From the NCBI RefSeq assembly GCF_002356555.2, contig NZ_AP017372.2, forward strand, positions 1,838,501 to 1,902,500: 64,000 nucleotides of DNA, in the 5' to 3' direction. This DNA comes from Halorhodospira halochloris. Lineage in GTDB: Bacteria; Pseudomonadota; Gammaproteobacteria; Nitrococcales; Halorhodospiraceae. How positions within the stretch are numbered: position 1 is the stretch's first letter; every line of letters starts with the position of its first letter. Shown here piece after piece: positions 55,379 through 63,445 of the stretch. The notes under the pieces are model-generated. The model was given only the letters and a program-made list of their open reading frames with translations. It had not been told where the DNA came from and made no database searches. The translations under genes were made by a program, and so were the position numbers.

Positions 55379-56341
55379 ATGAATCCATCTACTCTGGTCG
55401 GGATTTTAGGCGGCCTGATCCTCCTCGGATCAGTCTTCTTGATTGCAGCCGAAGAAGCTCTAATCTTCCTCAATCTGCCTGGATTAGCCATAGTCATCGG
55501 CGGCACCCTCGCCGCTACCTTCCTCGCCTACCCAATGGACGAGGTGCTGCGGGTATTTCGCTTAATCTGGATCATTCTGCGCAATGAAAGGATCTATACC
55601 CGCGATGACATGGAAGAGTTGATTCGCATCTCGCAGCTGTGGTTCAAAGGGGATACTCGGGCCGTTGAAGACGCCTTAGAGCATGTCGCCAACCCTTTTT
55701 TGCGCACTGGAGTACAACTACTTATAGACCTTACCCCGGAGGAGGATATCCTTGACCTACTGCAGTGGCGAATTAGCCGCCTGCGCGCCAAGGAGCATGC
55801 TGAGGCGCAAATCTTCCGGGTAATGGCTTCGTTTGCGCCCGCCTTTGGCATGATAGGTACCCTGGTGGGCCTAATCAACATGATGTTTATCCTTGAGGAT
55901 GGCGATATAGCTGATATCGGCCAGCAGATGGGCGTCGCCTTGCTGACCACTTTCTACGGTATTTTGTTAGCAAACCTGTTCCTCAAACCCATAGCAGTCA
56001 AACTCGAGCGGCGTACCGAGCAGCGTTTGATTACATTAAATATGATTCTGCAAGGCATATCGCTGATGTGCCAGAAACGCAATCCAACGTTAATGCGCGA
56101 GACTCTAAACTCATTCATCGCCCAATTCAAAGACGAGATCCGCGATCCAGATGTAATTCAACAACTCGAACAGAGTAGCCAAAGCGCTAGCAACGCCTCC
56201 GCTCAGCAAGCCGGCACAACTGCTGGTGGCGGACAACGCGGCACCAGATCTGGCGGCGGAGGCAGCACCGCTACAGGGAGTACGCGGGGAGGCAGAGATC
56301 AGGGTACCGGCAGGGGCGGACCGGCTCCGCAGAACCGTTAA
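55379..56341 (+). CDS. motA: MotA-like flagellar motor stator protein
   Basis: The 320-residue protein has four membrane helices (about 5-25, 33-52, 155-175 and 190-212) and a cytoplasmic loop as in MotA/PomA. The PMDEVLR and FAPAFGMIGTLVGLINMM stretches are conserved. A Gly/Ser/Arg-rich low-complexity tail (about 265-320) is unusual. With the MotB-like gene 15 bp downstream it would form the ion-conducting stator. Confidence 0.83.
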   Translation: MNPSTLVGILGGLILLGSVFLIAAEEALIFLNLPGLAIVIGGTLAATFLAYPMDEVLRVFRLIWIILRNERIYTRDDMEELIRISQLWFKGDTRAVEDALEHVANPFLRTGVQLLIDLTPEEDILDLLQWRISRLRAKEHAEAQIFRVMASFAPAFGMIGTLVGLINMMFILEDGDIADIGQQMGVALLTTFYGILLANLFLKPIAVKLERRTEQRLITLNMILQGISLMCQKRNPTLMRETLNSFIAQFKDEIRDPDVIQQLEQSSQSASNASAQQAGTTAGGGQRGTRSGGGGSTATGSTRGGRDQGTGRGGPAPQNR

Positions 56342-56356
56342 GGTGAGGGGTCGCAG

Positions 56357-57076
56357 ATGAGCGAAGGCGAAAACACCCCGGTCAGAAGGCGTGGCGGATT
56401 CGCCCGCAACATTCAGGCAGAGGGCGAAAAGGAAGAAGACACCAGCTGGCTGCTGGTCTATCTCGACGTCATCACCTTGCTGCTAATAGTTTTTGTCATC
56501 CTCCTGGTTCTGCTCGACCCTGACCCTGACGACGAACCGCGCGGACATGGCGTTTTCGATGGCACTGAACACGTCTTTGAGGGCCGGCCGACGATCATTG
56601 AGGGTCGGCCCGACTCTCCTGATGCGGTAGAGATCCCCATAGAGCTGCAAGAGCGCGGCATAGAGGCAGCCGGTGAAGAAGACACCTTGACCTTCCGCCT
56701 CGATGATGCGGTACTCTTCGAAACCGCCGGAGCCGAGCTACTGCCCGAGGGCCAAGACGCCATTGATGAGCTAGTGCCGATATTTGAAGCTACCGGCGCA
56801 CGCATCTCTATAGAGGGCCACACCGACAACATACCTATATCAACCGCACAATTCCCCTCCAACTGGGAACTCTCATCAGCACGGGCAAGCAGTGTGCTGC
56901 GTTATCTCGCCGATCAAGGGATAGCACAGAATCGGATGCGGGCAATTGGGTACGGCGACATCCGCCCAATCGCTAGCAATGAAACTGCAGAGGGTAGAGC
57001 GCAGAACCGCCGCGTCGAGATAACCCTCCACTTCGATCCGACCCGGGATGATTTCGACGAATTGCCTCTAGACTAA
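56357..57076 (+). CDS. motB: MotB-like flagellar stator protein
   Basis: The 239-residue protein has one membrane helix (about 30-52) with the ion-binding aspartate in LVYLDVITLLL. An acidic linker leads to an OmpA-like peptidoglycan-binding domain (about 115-235, IEGHTDNIPIS, NWELSSARASSVLRYL, QNRRVEI). It anchors the stator to the wall. It is coded right after the MotA-like gene. Confidence 0.85.
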   Translation: MSEGENTPVRRRGGFARNIQAEGEKEEDTSWLLVYLDVITLLLIVFVILLVLLDPDPDDEPRGHGVFDGTEHVFEGRPTIIEGRPDSPDAVEIPIELQERGIEAAGEEDTLTFRLDDAVLFETAGAELLPEGQDAIDELVPIFEATGARISIEGHTDNIPISTAQFPSNWELSSARASSVLRYLADQGIAQNRMRAIGYGDIRPIASNETAEGRAQNRRVEITLHFDPTRDDFDELPLD

Positions 57077-57128
57077 GCGCAAAAATGTTTAGAATAGTGC
57101 CATACCCTCGTGCACCAGAGTGTTCGCT

Positions 57129-57785
57129 ATGTACGCGCAATCAGAATCCAACATGCCGCCAGTAATAGGCTTTCTACTGATAGTTAATCTGTTGATCTTC
57201 GGATTGCAGATGACCATCGGCCACGAGCTGCTACTTACCCTTTTTGCTCTTTGGCCACTGCACGATCAAGCCTTAACCGGTATCCCCGACTTTCAGTTCT
57301 GGCAACTATTTACCTACGCCTTTCTGCACGGCGGCCTACTCCACTTGTTTGTCAACCTCTTCGCCATGTGGATGCTCGGCACCCAACTGGAACGGGTTTG
57401 GGGCTCTCGGACCATGGCGCAATATTTTGCTATATGCGTCATCGGCGCCGGACTAGTGCAGCTTTTTGTTGCCACGCAGGCGGCCGGCGAGGGGAACATT
57501 TACCCCACTGTAGGCGCCTCTGGAGGCGTATTCGGCATTCTACTCGCCTTCGGCATGATGTTCCCCAACCAACGCTTAATCCTGCTCATCCCGCCAATCC
57601 CGATCAAGGCAAAGTACTTTGTGATCGGTTATGGGGCATTCGAGCTGTTCGCTGGGATCTCCGGCACCCAAGCCAACATTGCTCACTTCGCCCATCTTGG
57701 CGGCATGGTTATAGGGTTCTTTACCATCCAGTACTGGCGAGGCAAATTGCCGATTAAACCAAAATATCCGAAATTCTACTGGTAA
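57129..57785 (+). CDS. Rhomboid family intramembrane serine protease
   Basis: The ~218-residue protein has six membrane helices. The catalytic serine is in GASGGVFGILLAFG and the histidine in AHFAHLGGM, with the WR/N oxyanion region in the HGGLLHLFVNLFAMW segment. It cleaves membrane-spanning substrates. An in-frame GTG at 57120 is an alternative start. It stands alone before element J. Confidence 0.9.
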   Translation: MYAQSESNMPPVIGFLLIVNLLIFGLQMTIGHELLLTLFALWPLHDQALTGIPDFQFWQLFTYAFLHGGLLHLFVNLFAMWMLGTQLERVWGSRTMAQYFAICVIGAGLVQLFVATQAAGEGNIYPTVGASGGVFGILLAFGMMFPNQRLILLIPPIPIKAKYFVIGYGAFELFAGISGTQANIAHFAHLGGMVIGFFTIQYWRGKLPIKPKYPKFYW

Positions 57786-57820
57786 AGCGGCACAGGGGCG
57801 GTTAATCTAAGACCGATAGG

Positions 57821-57973
57821 GTATCTCTAAGAACTTCCCCGGAGGAGCCATTATCTGCCCCGGTGTGTAGGTCTTGGCGCCAGGGAATGGCGCCGTGAAG
57901 CCTCCAGGGATGGATTCACGGCGTCCTCCACACCGGGGCAGACACTGGCTCCTCCGGGGAAGATTTTAGAGGC
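57821..57973. repeat. Palindromic intergenic element J
   Basis: Arms of about 46 bp (left AACTTCCCCGGAGGAGCCA, right GGCTCCTCCGGGGAAG) pair with some mismatches around a reverse-oriented core. It lies between the rhomboid gene and pilB, 48 bp before the pilB start. Confidence 0.9.
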
Positions 57974-58021
57974 GTCCGATAGGACCTTTTAGCAAAAACC
58001 TTTGAAACACGAGGAATCATC

Positions 58022-59179
58022 ATGGACGATGACCGCGCAACCGTTCGCTTTGTTGAACGAATGATAGCCGATGCTGTAGCGCGTCGTGCCTCCGATATCC
58101 ACCTGCAACCCGAACATGACCACTGCCGACTAAGGCTACGCATCGATGGCCTCCTCCGCGAGGCGGAACCACCACCGAGCAATCTTAGCGAGCGGATCAT
58201 AGCTCGGCTGAAACTCCTCTCTGGCATGGATGTGGCAGAGCGCCGCCAACCTCAGGACGGCAGACTGCAGGTAGCCCTAGGCAAAGCCAAATACGTCCAG
58301 TTTCGCACCTCAACTTGCCCTGCCAACAATGGTGAGAAACTCGTCCTGCGCCTGATTGAGCAACACGGGCCCCGAGATATCTGCGAACTCGGCCTAGCAC
58401 CTGAGGTACAACGCCGATTTGAGGAGGCCCTCGCCCGACCAGAGGGCCTGATCCTGGTCACCGGACCTACCGGGTCCGGCAAATCCGCCACTCTGCATGC
58501 GGCCTTGCGCCACTTAAACACCCCTGAACGCAACATCTGTACAGTCGAAGACCCGGTCGAGATGAGCACCCCCGGCATTACCCAAGTAGGGGTAAACCGT
58601 CGTGCTGAACTCGGGTTTGCTGAAGCCCTACGCGCGTTTTTGCGCCAAGACCCTGATGTGATCATGATCGGGGAGATTCGCGATGCGGAAACAGCGTCCA
58701 TAGCCGTCAAAGCGGCACAAACCGGCCACTTAGTCCTATCCACTCTGCATACCCGCAGCGCTGTGGGCGCTGTGGAAAGACTCGCCCGCATGGGCATTCC
58801 CTACCACGATCTAGCCTCCAGCCTGAGCCTGATAATCGCGCAGCGCTTGGTAAGATGCCGCTGCCAGCAATGCAATACGGCACTTCCTAGCCAGCAACAA
58901 GATTGTCTAGTTGCTGAGCAGCCGGCGGAGTATAACGCCAAGGCGCATAAGGACTGCTGTCACGATGGGTACAGCGGACGCCGAGCTGTATTTGAAGCAT
59001 TGCCAATGTTTGAACAGATCCGCGATGCTATAAGTGCAGAACAAACCACCCGTGAGTTAGTCACCCACGTGAACCGCCTCGGCATTGAGGATCTTGCTAC
59101 TGCCGGCATGAGACTTGTAAGCGATGGGGTAACCACAGCCAGTGAAATTCGCCGCGCCACCGCGACGACCTGGCTATGA
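58022..59179 (+). CDS. pilB: Type IV pilus/type II secretion assembly ATPase (short PilB/GspE-like)
   Basis: The 385-residue ATPase has Walker A GPTGSGKSAT, an Asp box EDPVEM, the His box TLHTRSAVGAVERL and a C-terminal cysteine cluster (CRCQQC and CC). It lacks the usual ~160-residue N-terminal MshEN domain: it begins directly at the VRFVERMIADAVARRASDIHLQP region. Typical PilB is about 570 residues. It drives pilus assembly with PilC and PilD encoded next. Palindromic element J ends 48 bp upstream. Confidence 0.85.
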   Translation: MDDDRATVRFVERMIADAVARRASDIHLQPEHDHCRLRLRIDGLLREAEPPPSNLSERIIARLKLLSGMDVAERRQPQDGRLQVALGKAKYVQFRTSTCPANNGEKLVLRLIEQHGPRDICELGLAPEVQRRFEEALARPEGLILVTGPTGSGKSATLHAALRHLNTPERNICTVEDPVEMSTPGITQVGVNRRAELGFAEALRAFLRQDPDVIMIGEIRDAETASIAVKAAQTGHLVLSTLHTRSAVGAVERLARMGIPYHDLASSLSLIIAQRLVRCRCQQCNTALPSQQQDCLVAEQPAEYNAKAHKDCCHDGYSGRRAVFEALPMFEQIRDAISAEQTTRELVTHVNRLGIEDLATAGMRLVSDGVTTASEIRRATATTWL

Positions 59180-60375
59180 GCAGCTATAACTGGCGAGGCA
59201 TCGATTGGCGGGGTAAAGAGCTGTCTGGCACTTGCAGCGCCGACTCAGCACAGCTTCTCCACCTAGCACTGCAGCAGCGTGGCATTGAGCCACTCTCAAT
59301 TCACCGCCGCTTGTGGCCGTCACCAACCCGCTACCGTGAGGCACAGAATCCTCGCAAACGCTCCGCAACTTTGCGCCGCATTGCGGCCGTGCTAGAAGCA
59401 GGCACTAGACTCGACCGGGCACTGCGCATAATTGCTGCGCAGGAGCCCAACCCAACCCTGCGTAACGGTCTACGCGACGCCCGTCACGGTGTTGAACACG
59501 GCCACAGCATAACTCTAGCTCTAGGCAACGCCATGCCCGGATTAAGCAGTACTCACCTCGCGATTCTCCAGGCCGGAGAACGCAGCGGCGACATTATCAG
59601 CGCCCTCCAAGGCGTGGCAGATGAACTCGACAGACAAGCAGATCTGGTCGCCCAGTTGCGTCGAGCCGCCACCTACCCAGCCGTAGTAGCCAGCGCCGCA
59701 ACAGCCTTGATAACCATGATGCTGCTTTTTGTGGTGCCACGCTTTGAAGTGGCCTTTGGCCAGGCTAATCAGGACCTGCCCATCCCAACTCGACTGGTAA
59801 TGGGGGCCGCAGATATCTTTGCAGCTAGCTTGCCTGTTCTAATCGCCCTGCTGGGTATCACTCTAGCGGCCGCCTTACTCTATCGACGCCTTTACCCGCA
59901 CAGCAATGCCGCCTATGATCTGCTGGGTCGACTGCCATGGAGTGCAGGGATTGTTAATGATGCCAATATGTCTCGCTGGTACGGCACCTTATCGCGTCTT
60001 TTAGGTGCCGGCATAGCGCTTCTCGAAGCACTTCCGCTTGCCTCCCGCACCTGCAAGTGCACCGCTACTGCCAAATCGCTTGAGCACATAGAGAGGGCCA
60101 TTGGCGGCGGCGAGAGGTTCGCCCCGGCAGTTCAGCTCTACTTGCCGCAGGCACGAAGCAGCGCTCAACTAATCGCGATCGGCGAAGAATCTGGTCGACT
60201 CGGCGAGATGCTCGGCATATGTGCTAACGAACATCAGCAAAGTCTCGAACAAAGAATCCAACGGGGTGCAGCAGTGATCGAACCAGCACTAATTGTATTC
60301 ATGGGCATAGTTACCGCTGGTATAGTTGCTGCCCTGTATCTACCCATTTTCCAGCTTGGTGCTACTATTAACTAG
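59176..60375 (+). CDS. pilC: Type IV pilus inner-membrane platform protein PilC
   Basis: The 399-residue protein has two GspF domains (about 65-185 and 270-390) and three or more membrane helices. It shows the LAILQAGERSGDI repeat and IGEESGRLGEML. It forms the platform for pilus extension. It overlaps pilB by four bases. Confidence 0.9.
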   Translation: MSSYNWRGIDWRGKELSGTCSADSAQLLHLALQQRGIEPLSIHRRLWPSPTRYREAQNPRKRSATLRRIAAVLEAGTRLDRALRIIAAQEPNPTLRNGLRDARHGVEHGHSITLALGNAMPGLSSTHLAILQAGERSGDIISALQGVADELDRQADLVAQLRRAATYPAVVASAATALITMMLLFVVPRFEVAFGQANQDLPIPTRLVMGAADIFAASLPVLIALLGITLAAALLYRRLYPHSNAAYDLLGRLPWSAGIVNDANMSRWYGTLSRLLGAGIALLEALPLASRTCKCTATAKSLEHIERAIGGGERFAPAVQLYLPQARSSAQLIAIGEESGRLGEMLGICANEHQQSLEQRIQRGAAVIEPALIVFMGIVTAGIVAALYLPIFQLGATIN

Positions 60376-60412
60376 CTATCACCTAAAGACACTTCGGCTC
60401 AGCAAAAACCAC

Positions 60413-61312
60413 ATGGATTACTCGCATTTACTCCCCCCTTGGGTTTGGATCGGCTCTGCAGCAATCCTTGGCCTAATAGTTGGCAGTTTTCTAAACGTAG
60501 TAGTCCACCGGCTACCCAAGATTCTATTCCTCCACTGGGATAGTGAGGCCAGGAATATTCTCCGCCTAGACGAATCCGATAGAACCGCCGACGGCAAAAA
60601 CACCGACACGACACCCCAATCATGTGTCTACCATCTACACTGGCCTCCTTCCCACTGCCCGCATTGCTATAAAACCCTTAAGGCAAGGGAGAACATTCCG
60701 CTGCTTAGCTACCTGCTGCAAAAAGGCAAGTGCCGCGGCTGTTCCCAGCCCATATCACTGCGTTATCCAACCCTAGAACTACTAAGTGCCGCCGCTGCCG
60801 CAGCAGTGGTAGCCGTGTGTGGTGCGACAACCGAAGCAGCAGTCATTCTGGCGGTGACCTGGACTTTGCTAGCCGCAGCGGCAATTGACTACCAGCACTA
60901 TCTACTTCCCGACTGTTTAACCATCCCACTGCTCTGGGCTGGTCTGCTCTGGAGTGCAGTCGCGCCCTCTGCAGCAACCGCGCCAAGCCCGGAAGCAGCA
61001 ATACTCGGCGCAGTTATCGGTTACCTCTCTCTGTGGCTGATATATCAAGGTCACCGGCTGCTAACCGGGCGCGAGGGGATGGGCTATGGTGATTTCAAAA
61101 TCACCGCAGCCCTTGGGGCTTGGCTAGGTTGGCAAGCGTTGCCTATGCTAGTCTTGCTTGCCGCCTCAGCCGGATTGGTTTTGGCGCTTGCCCTGGCCCT
61201 GCGTTCTCGGCCTCTGCACAACGCCATGCCGTTCGGGCCGATGCTGGCAGCCGCCGGATGGTATCTGCTGGTGTTTGGCGATCCCATAGGTTTCTGGCCA
61301 CAAATATACTGA
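60413..61312 (+). CDS. pilD: Prepilin peptidase / N-methyltransferase PilD
   Basis: The 299-residue protein has seven or eight membrane helices. The cytoplasmic zinc-binding cysteine pairs are CPHC and CRGC, and the aspartyl protease residues are in YQHYLLPD and GYGDFK. It cuts and methylates type IV prepilins. The chosen ATG (60413) fits the family start; an upstream frame inside pilC is not real. coaE follows within six bases. Confidence 0.9.
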   Translation: MDYSHLLPPWVWIGSAAILGLIVGSFLNVVVHRLPKILFLHWDSEARNILRLDESDRTADGKNTDTTPQSCVYHLHWPPSHCPHCYKTLKARENIPLLSYLLQKGKCRGCSQPISLRYPTLELLSAAAAAAVVAVCGATTEAAVILAVTWTLLAAAAIDYQHYLLPDCLTIPLLWAGLLWSAVAPSAATAPSPEAAILGAVIGYLSLWLIYQGHRLLTGREGMGYGDFKITAALGAWLGWQALPMLVLLAASAGLVLALALALRSRPLHNAMPFGPMLAAAGWYLLVFGDPIGFWPQIY

Positions 61313-61317
61313 AAACC

Positions 61318-61926
61318 ATGAGAAAACCTCTCAAAATCGGACTCACCGGTGGCATAGCTAGCGGTAAAACAACCATTGCTAACCTGTTCGCCTCTAGATG
61401 CGCACCAATTATCGATACCGACATCATCGCCCGCCAGGTCGTGGAACCCGGCACTGAGGGTCTGCAAAGGATTCAAGAGCAGTTCGGCGAGGCCGCTATT
61501 AAAGCCAACGGCGAACTGGACAGGGCTTATTTAGCCAATTTGATCTTCAGCGATGAGCAGTCCCGAAAAAGGCTTGAACAGATACTCCACCCGCTGATAA
61601 TGGAGCAAGTTGCTCTTAGATTGGAGCAAATAACGGCTCCATACGCCATCTTAGTGATACCGCTACTGATTGAAACCGGCATGGAAAAAGATATGGACAG
61701 GGTGCTAGTTATAGATATAAGCGAGCAGGAGCAATTAAAGCGAATAACCTCTCGTGACGCCATTACCACCACTCAGGCACAAAAAAGAATCAAGAGCCAG
61801 GCGAGTCGCTCACAAAGGCAAGCCAAAGCCGATCAAATAATACATAATGAAGGCAGTATGAGCGATTTAGAGCTGGCGGTTATGCGGCTACACTATGAGT
61901 ATACCCTTGCCGCACGTGCCAACTAG
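61318..61926 (+). CDS. coaE: Dephospho-CoA kinase
   Basis: The 202-residue kinase has the P-loop GLTGGIASGKTT and DTDIIARQVVEPG, and later VIPLLIETG. It does the last step of CoA synthesis. The order pilBCD-coaE-zapD is conserved in gammaproteobacteria. Its start lies six bases after the pilD stop. Confidence 0.94.
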   Translation: MRKPLKIGLTGGIASGKTTIANLFASRCAPIIDTDIIARQVVEPGTEGLQRIQEQFGEAAIKANGELDRAYLANLIFSDEQSRKRLEQILHPLIMEQVALRLEQITAPYAILVIPLLIETGMEKDMDRVLVIDISEQEQLKRITSRDAITTTQAQKRIKSQASRSQRQAKADQIIHNEGSMSDLELAVMRLHYEYTLAARAN

Positions 61927-62031
61927 CTGCGGTTGGCCGCCTAGGGGCGCAAACACCATCCCAAGCGGCTACTATGGGGACAACCGCGCGCACAACTGCC
62001 GGGCAGAAAAAACTGTTCACAGAGGAATGCC

Positions 62032-62817
62032 ATGAACGATAATTCAGACAGTTGGGTAACTTATGAGCACCCACTTAACGAGCGCATGCGTACCTTACTG
62101 CGCCTGGAGTTCCTTATCGAGACCGCCGGCACTGCTATGCAAAGGCGCGACAGCATTGACAGCCGCACGGCTGTTGAGGCTTTTATACATACACTGCAAC
62201 TTCTCGATCGCGGCGAGGTACGCTCAGAAGTTATCAAAGAGCTCGACCGGTTAAGCAGCAATCTCAGCCGTTTGAGTAGCACCGGCGGAGCTCCCGAACA
62301 AGGCACTAGCGCAGATGTTGACGAGTGCCGCCGACTGCTGCGCCGCGTAGGCGAACCCGATGCTGCTTTGGGCGGAGTTCTGCGTGAAGATGAACTGCTC
62401 GCACTGATTTCGCAGCGCTTCGGGGTTGGGGCAGGCACCTGCAGCTTTGACTTGCCCAGCTACCACCGCTGGCTCTCTCGCCCCTATGAACAGCGACTTG
62501 CCGACATGCAACGCTGGTACGATAGTTTCGCCGATCTGCGCGCAGCGGTACTGTTCGCCTTACGCGTACAGCGCGAAGCTCAGCCGTTCAGCTCTGAGAT
62601 TGCGGAGAAGGGGGCCTGGCAGAGGCGCACCCCGTATGACGAAGCGCAAATTCAGATGTTGCGCCTGCGCGTCACCTGCAGCGATACGGTAATACCGGAG
62701 ATAAGCGGCAACCGGCATTTGATAACCATCCGCTTCTTGCGTCAACCAGATACTATGACCCGGCCTCAGGCCGTGCATGATAACATCAACTTTCAACTCG
62801 CCCTCTGTTCGCTATAG
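62032..62817 (+). CDS. zapD: Cell division protein ZapD
   Basis: The 261-residue cytosolic protein matches ZapD (YacF): YEHPLNERMRTLLRLEFL near the start and GTCSFDLPSYHRWLSRPYEQR in the middle. It bundles FtsZ filaments. It follows coaE by 105 bp. The yacG gene that often follows is not present. Confidence 0.92.
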   Translation: MNDNSDSWVTYEHPLNERMRTLLRLEFLIETAGTAMQRRDSIDSRTAVEAFIHTLQLLDRGEVRSEVIKELDRLSSNLSRLSSTGGAPEQGTSADVDECRRLLRRVGEPDAALGGVLREDELLALISQRFGVGAGTCSFDLPSYHRWLSRPYEQRLADMQRWYDSFADLRAAVLFALRVQREAQPFSSEIAEKGAWQRRTPYDEAQIQMLRLRVTCSDTVIPEISGNRHLITIRFLRQPDTMTRPQAVHDNINFQLALCSL

Positions 62818-62830
62818 AGGGATTGGTGAG

Positions 62831-63445
62831 TCACGGCAATAGGCCGCGAATCGCTGCAATGCCCTGAGCACCGTGCACCTTGGCGGTATGCAAGTCTGCA
62901 GCAGCAACACCGCCGAGGGCATAGACCGGCAAATCCACCTGAGCTACCGTAGCGGCGAATCCCTGCCAACCGATCGGCTGACGTCCAGGGTGGCTAGGCG
63001 TCGAGTGCACCGGGGAGAGGACTGCAAAATCGACACCTATGTCAGCAGCACGCTGCAACGACTCGACGCCATGACAGGAGGCTCCAACCCAGGCAAAAGG
63101 CCGCAACCGCTGCTCTATGCCCTTTTCAAAGAGCCTACTTTCGCTCAAATGGAGACCATCTGCTGCGATTTGTTCGGCAAGCCACGGTTCGCGATTAACT
63201 AGCATAGGGATGCCGTTCTCCCGGCATAGAGCATATAGCTCGGTGGCAAGCTCCAGGAAAGATTGATCATCCAGGTCGTGTCGGCGCATCTGCAACCAGC
63301 CGACCCCCGGATCAAAGAACGAGCGTCTTATCAGATCCAGCCACGCCTGCCAGTCATCGGGCTGAGTAGGAGTAATTAAATAGAAGTCGGGTAATTGTCG
63401 AGGTTTCCCAGCACTTGCAGGCAATCTAGCTCCGGTACTCGGCAT
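62831..63445 (-). CDS. ThiE/TenI-like protein without the usual MutT (Nudix) domain
   Basis: The 204-residue TIM-barrel is of the thiamine-phosphate-synthase/TenI type: GWLQMRRHDL, MLVNREPWLAEQIAADGLHLSE and PVHSTPSHPGRQPIGW (no classic TxTK). In many gammaproteobacteria this domain is the C-terminus of a fused Nudix (MutT) protein encoded next to argJ. Here it stands alone and its start overlaps the argJ end by 20 bp. Role unknown. Confidence 0.8.
   Translation of the reverse strand: MPSTGARLPASAGKPRQLPDFYLITPTQPDDWQAWLDLIRRSFFDPGVGWLQMRRHDLDDQSFLELATELYALCRENGIPMLVNREPWLAEQIAADGLHLSESRLFEKGIEQRLRPFAWVGASCHGVESLQRAADIGVDFAVLSPVHSTPSHPGRQPIGWQGFAATVAQVDLPVYALGGVAAADLHTAKVHGAQGIAAIRGLLP

Noticed and set aside
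6598-57973. Open frames inside the palindromic elements (peptides like SWRQGWRHEASRDGFTASS)
   Set aside because: The same peptide appears because the DNA core is repeated. The frames cross hairpins, lack ribosome sites and do not extend into known domains.
6598-57973. Repeats as a CRISPR array
   Set aside because: Copies are kilobases apart with genes between; there are no short regular spacers.
60326-60412. Longer start for pilD inside pilC
   Set aside because: It would overlap pilC and add residues not found in prepilin peptidases.
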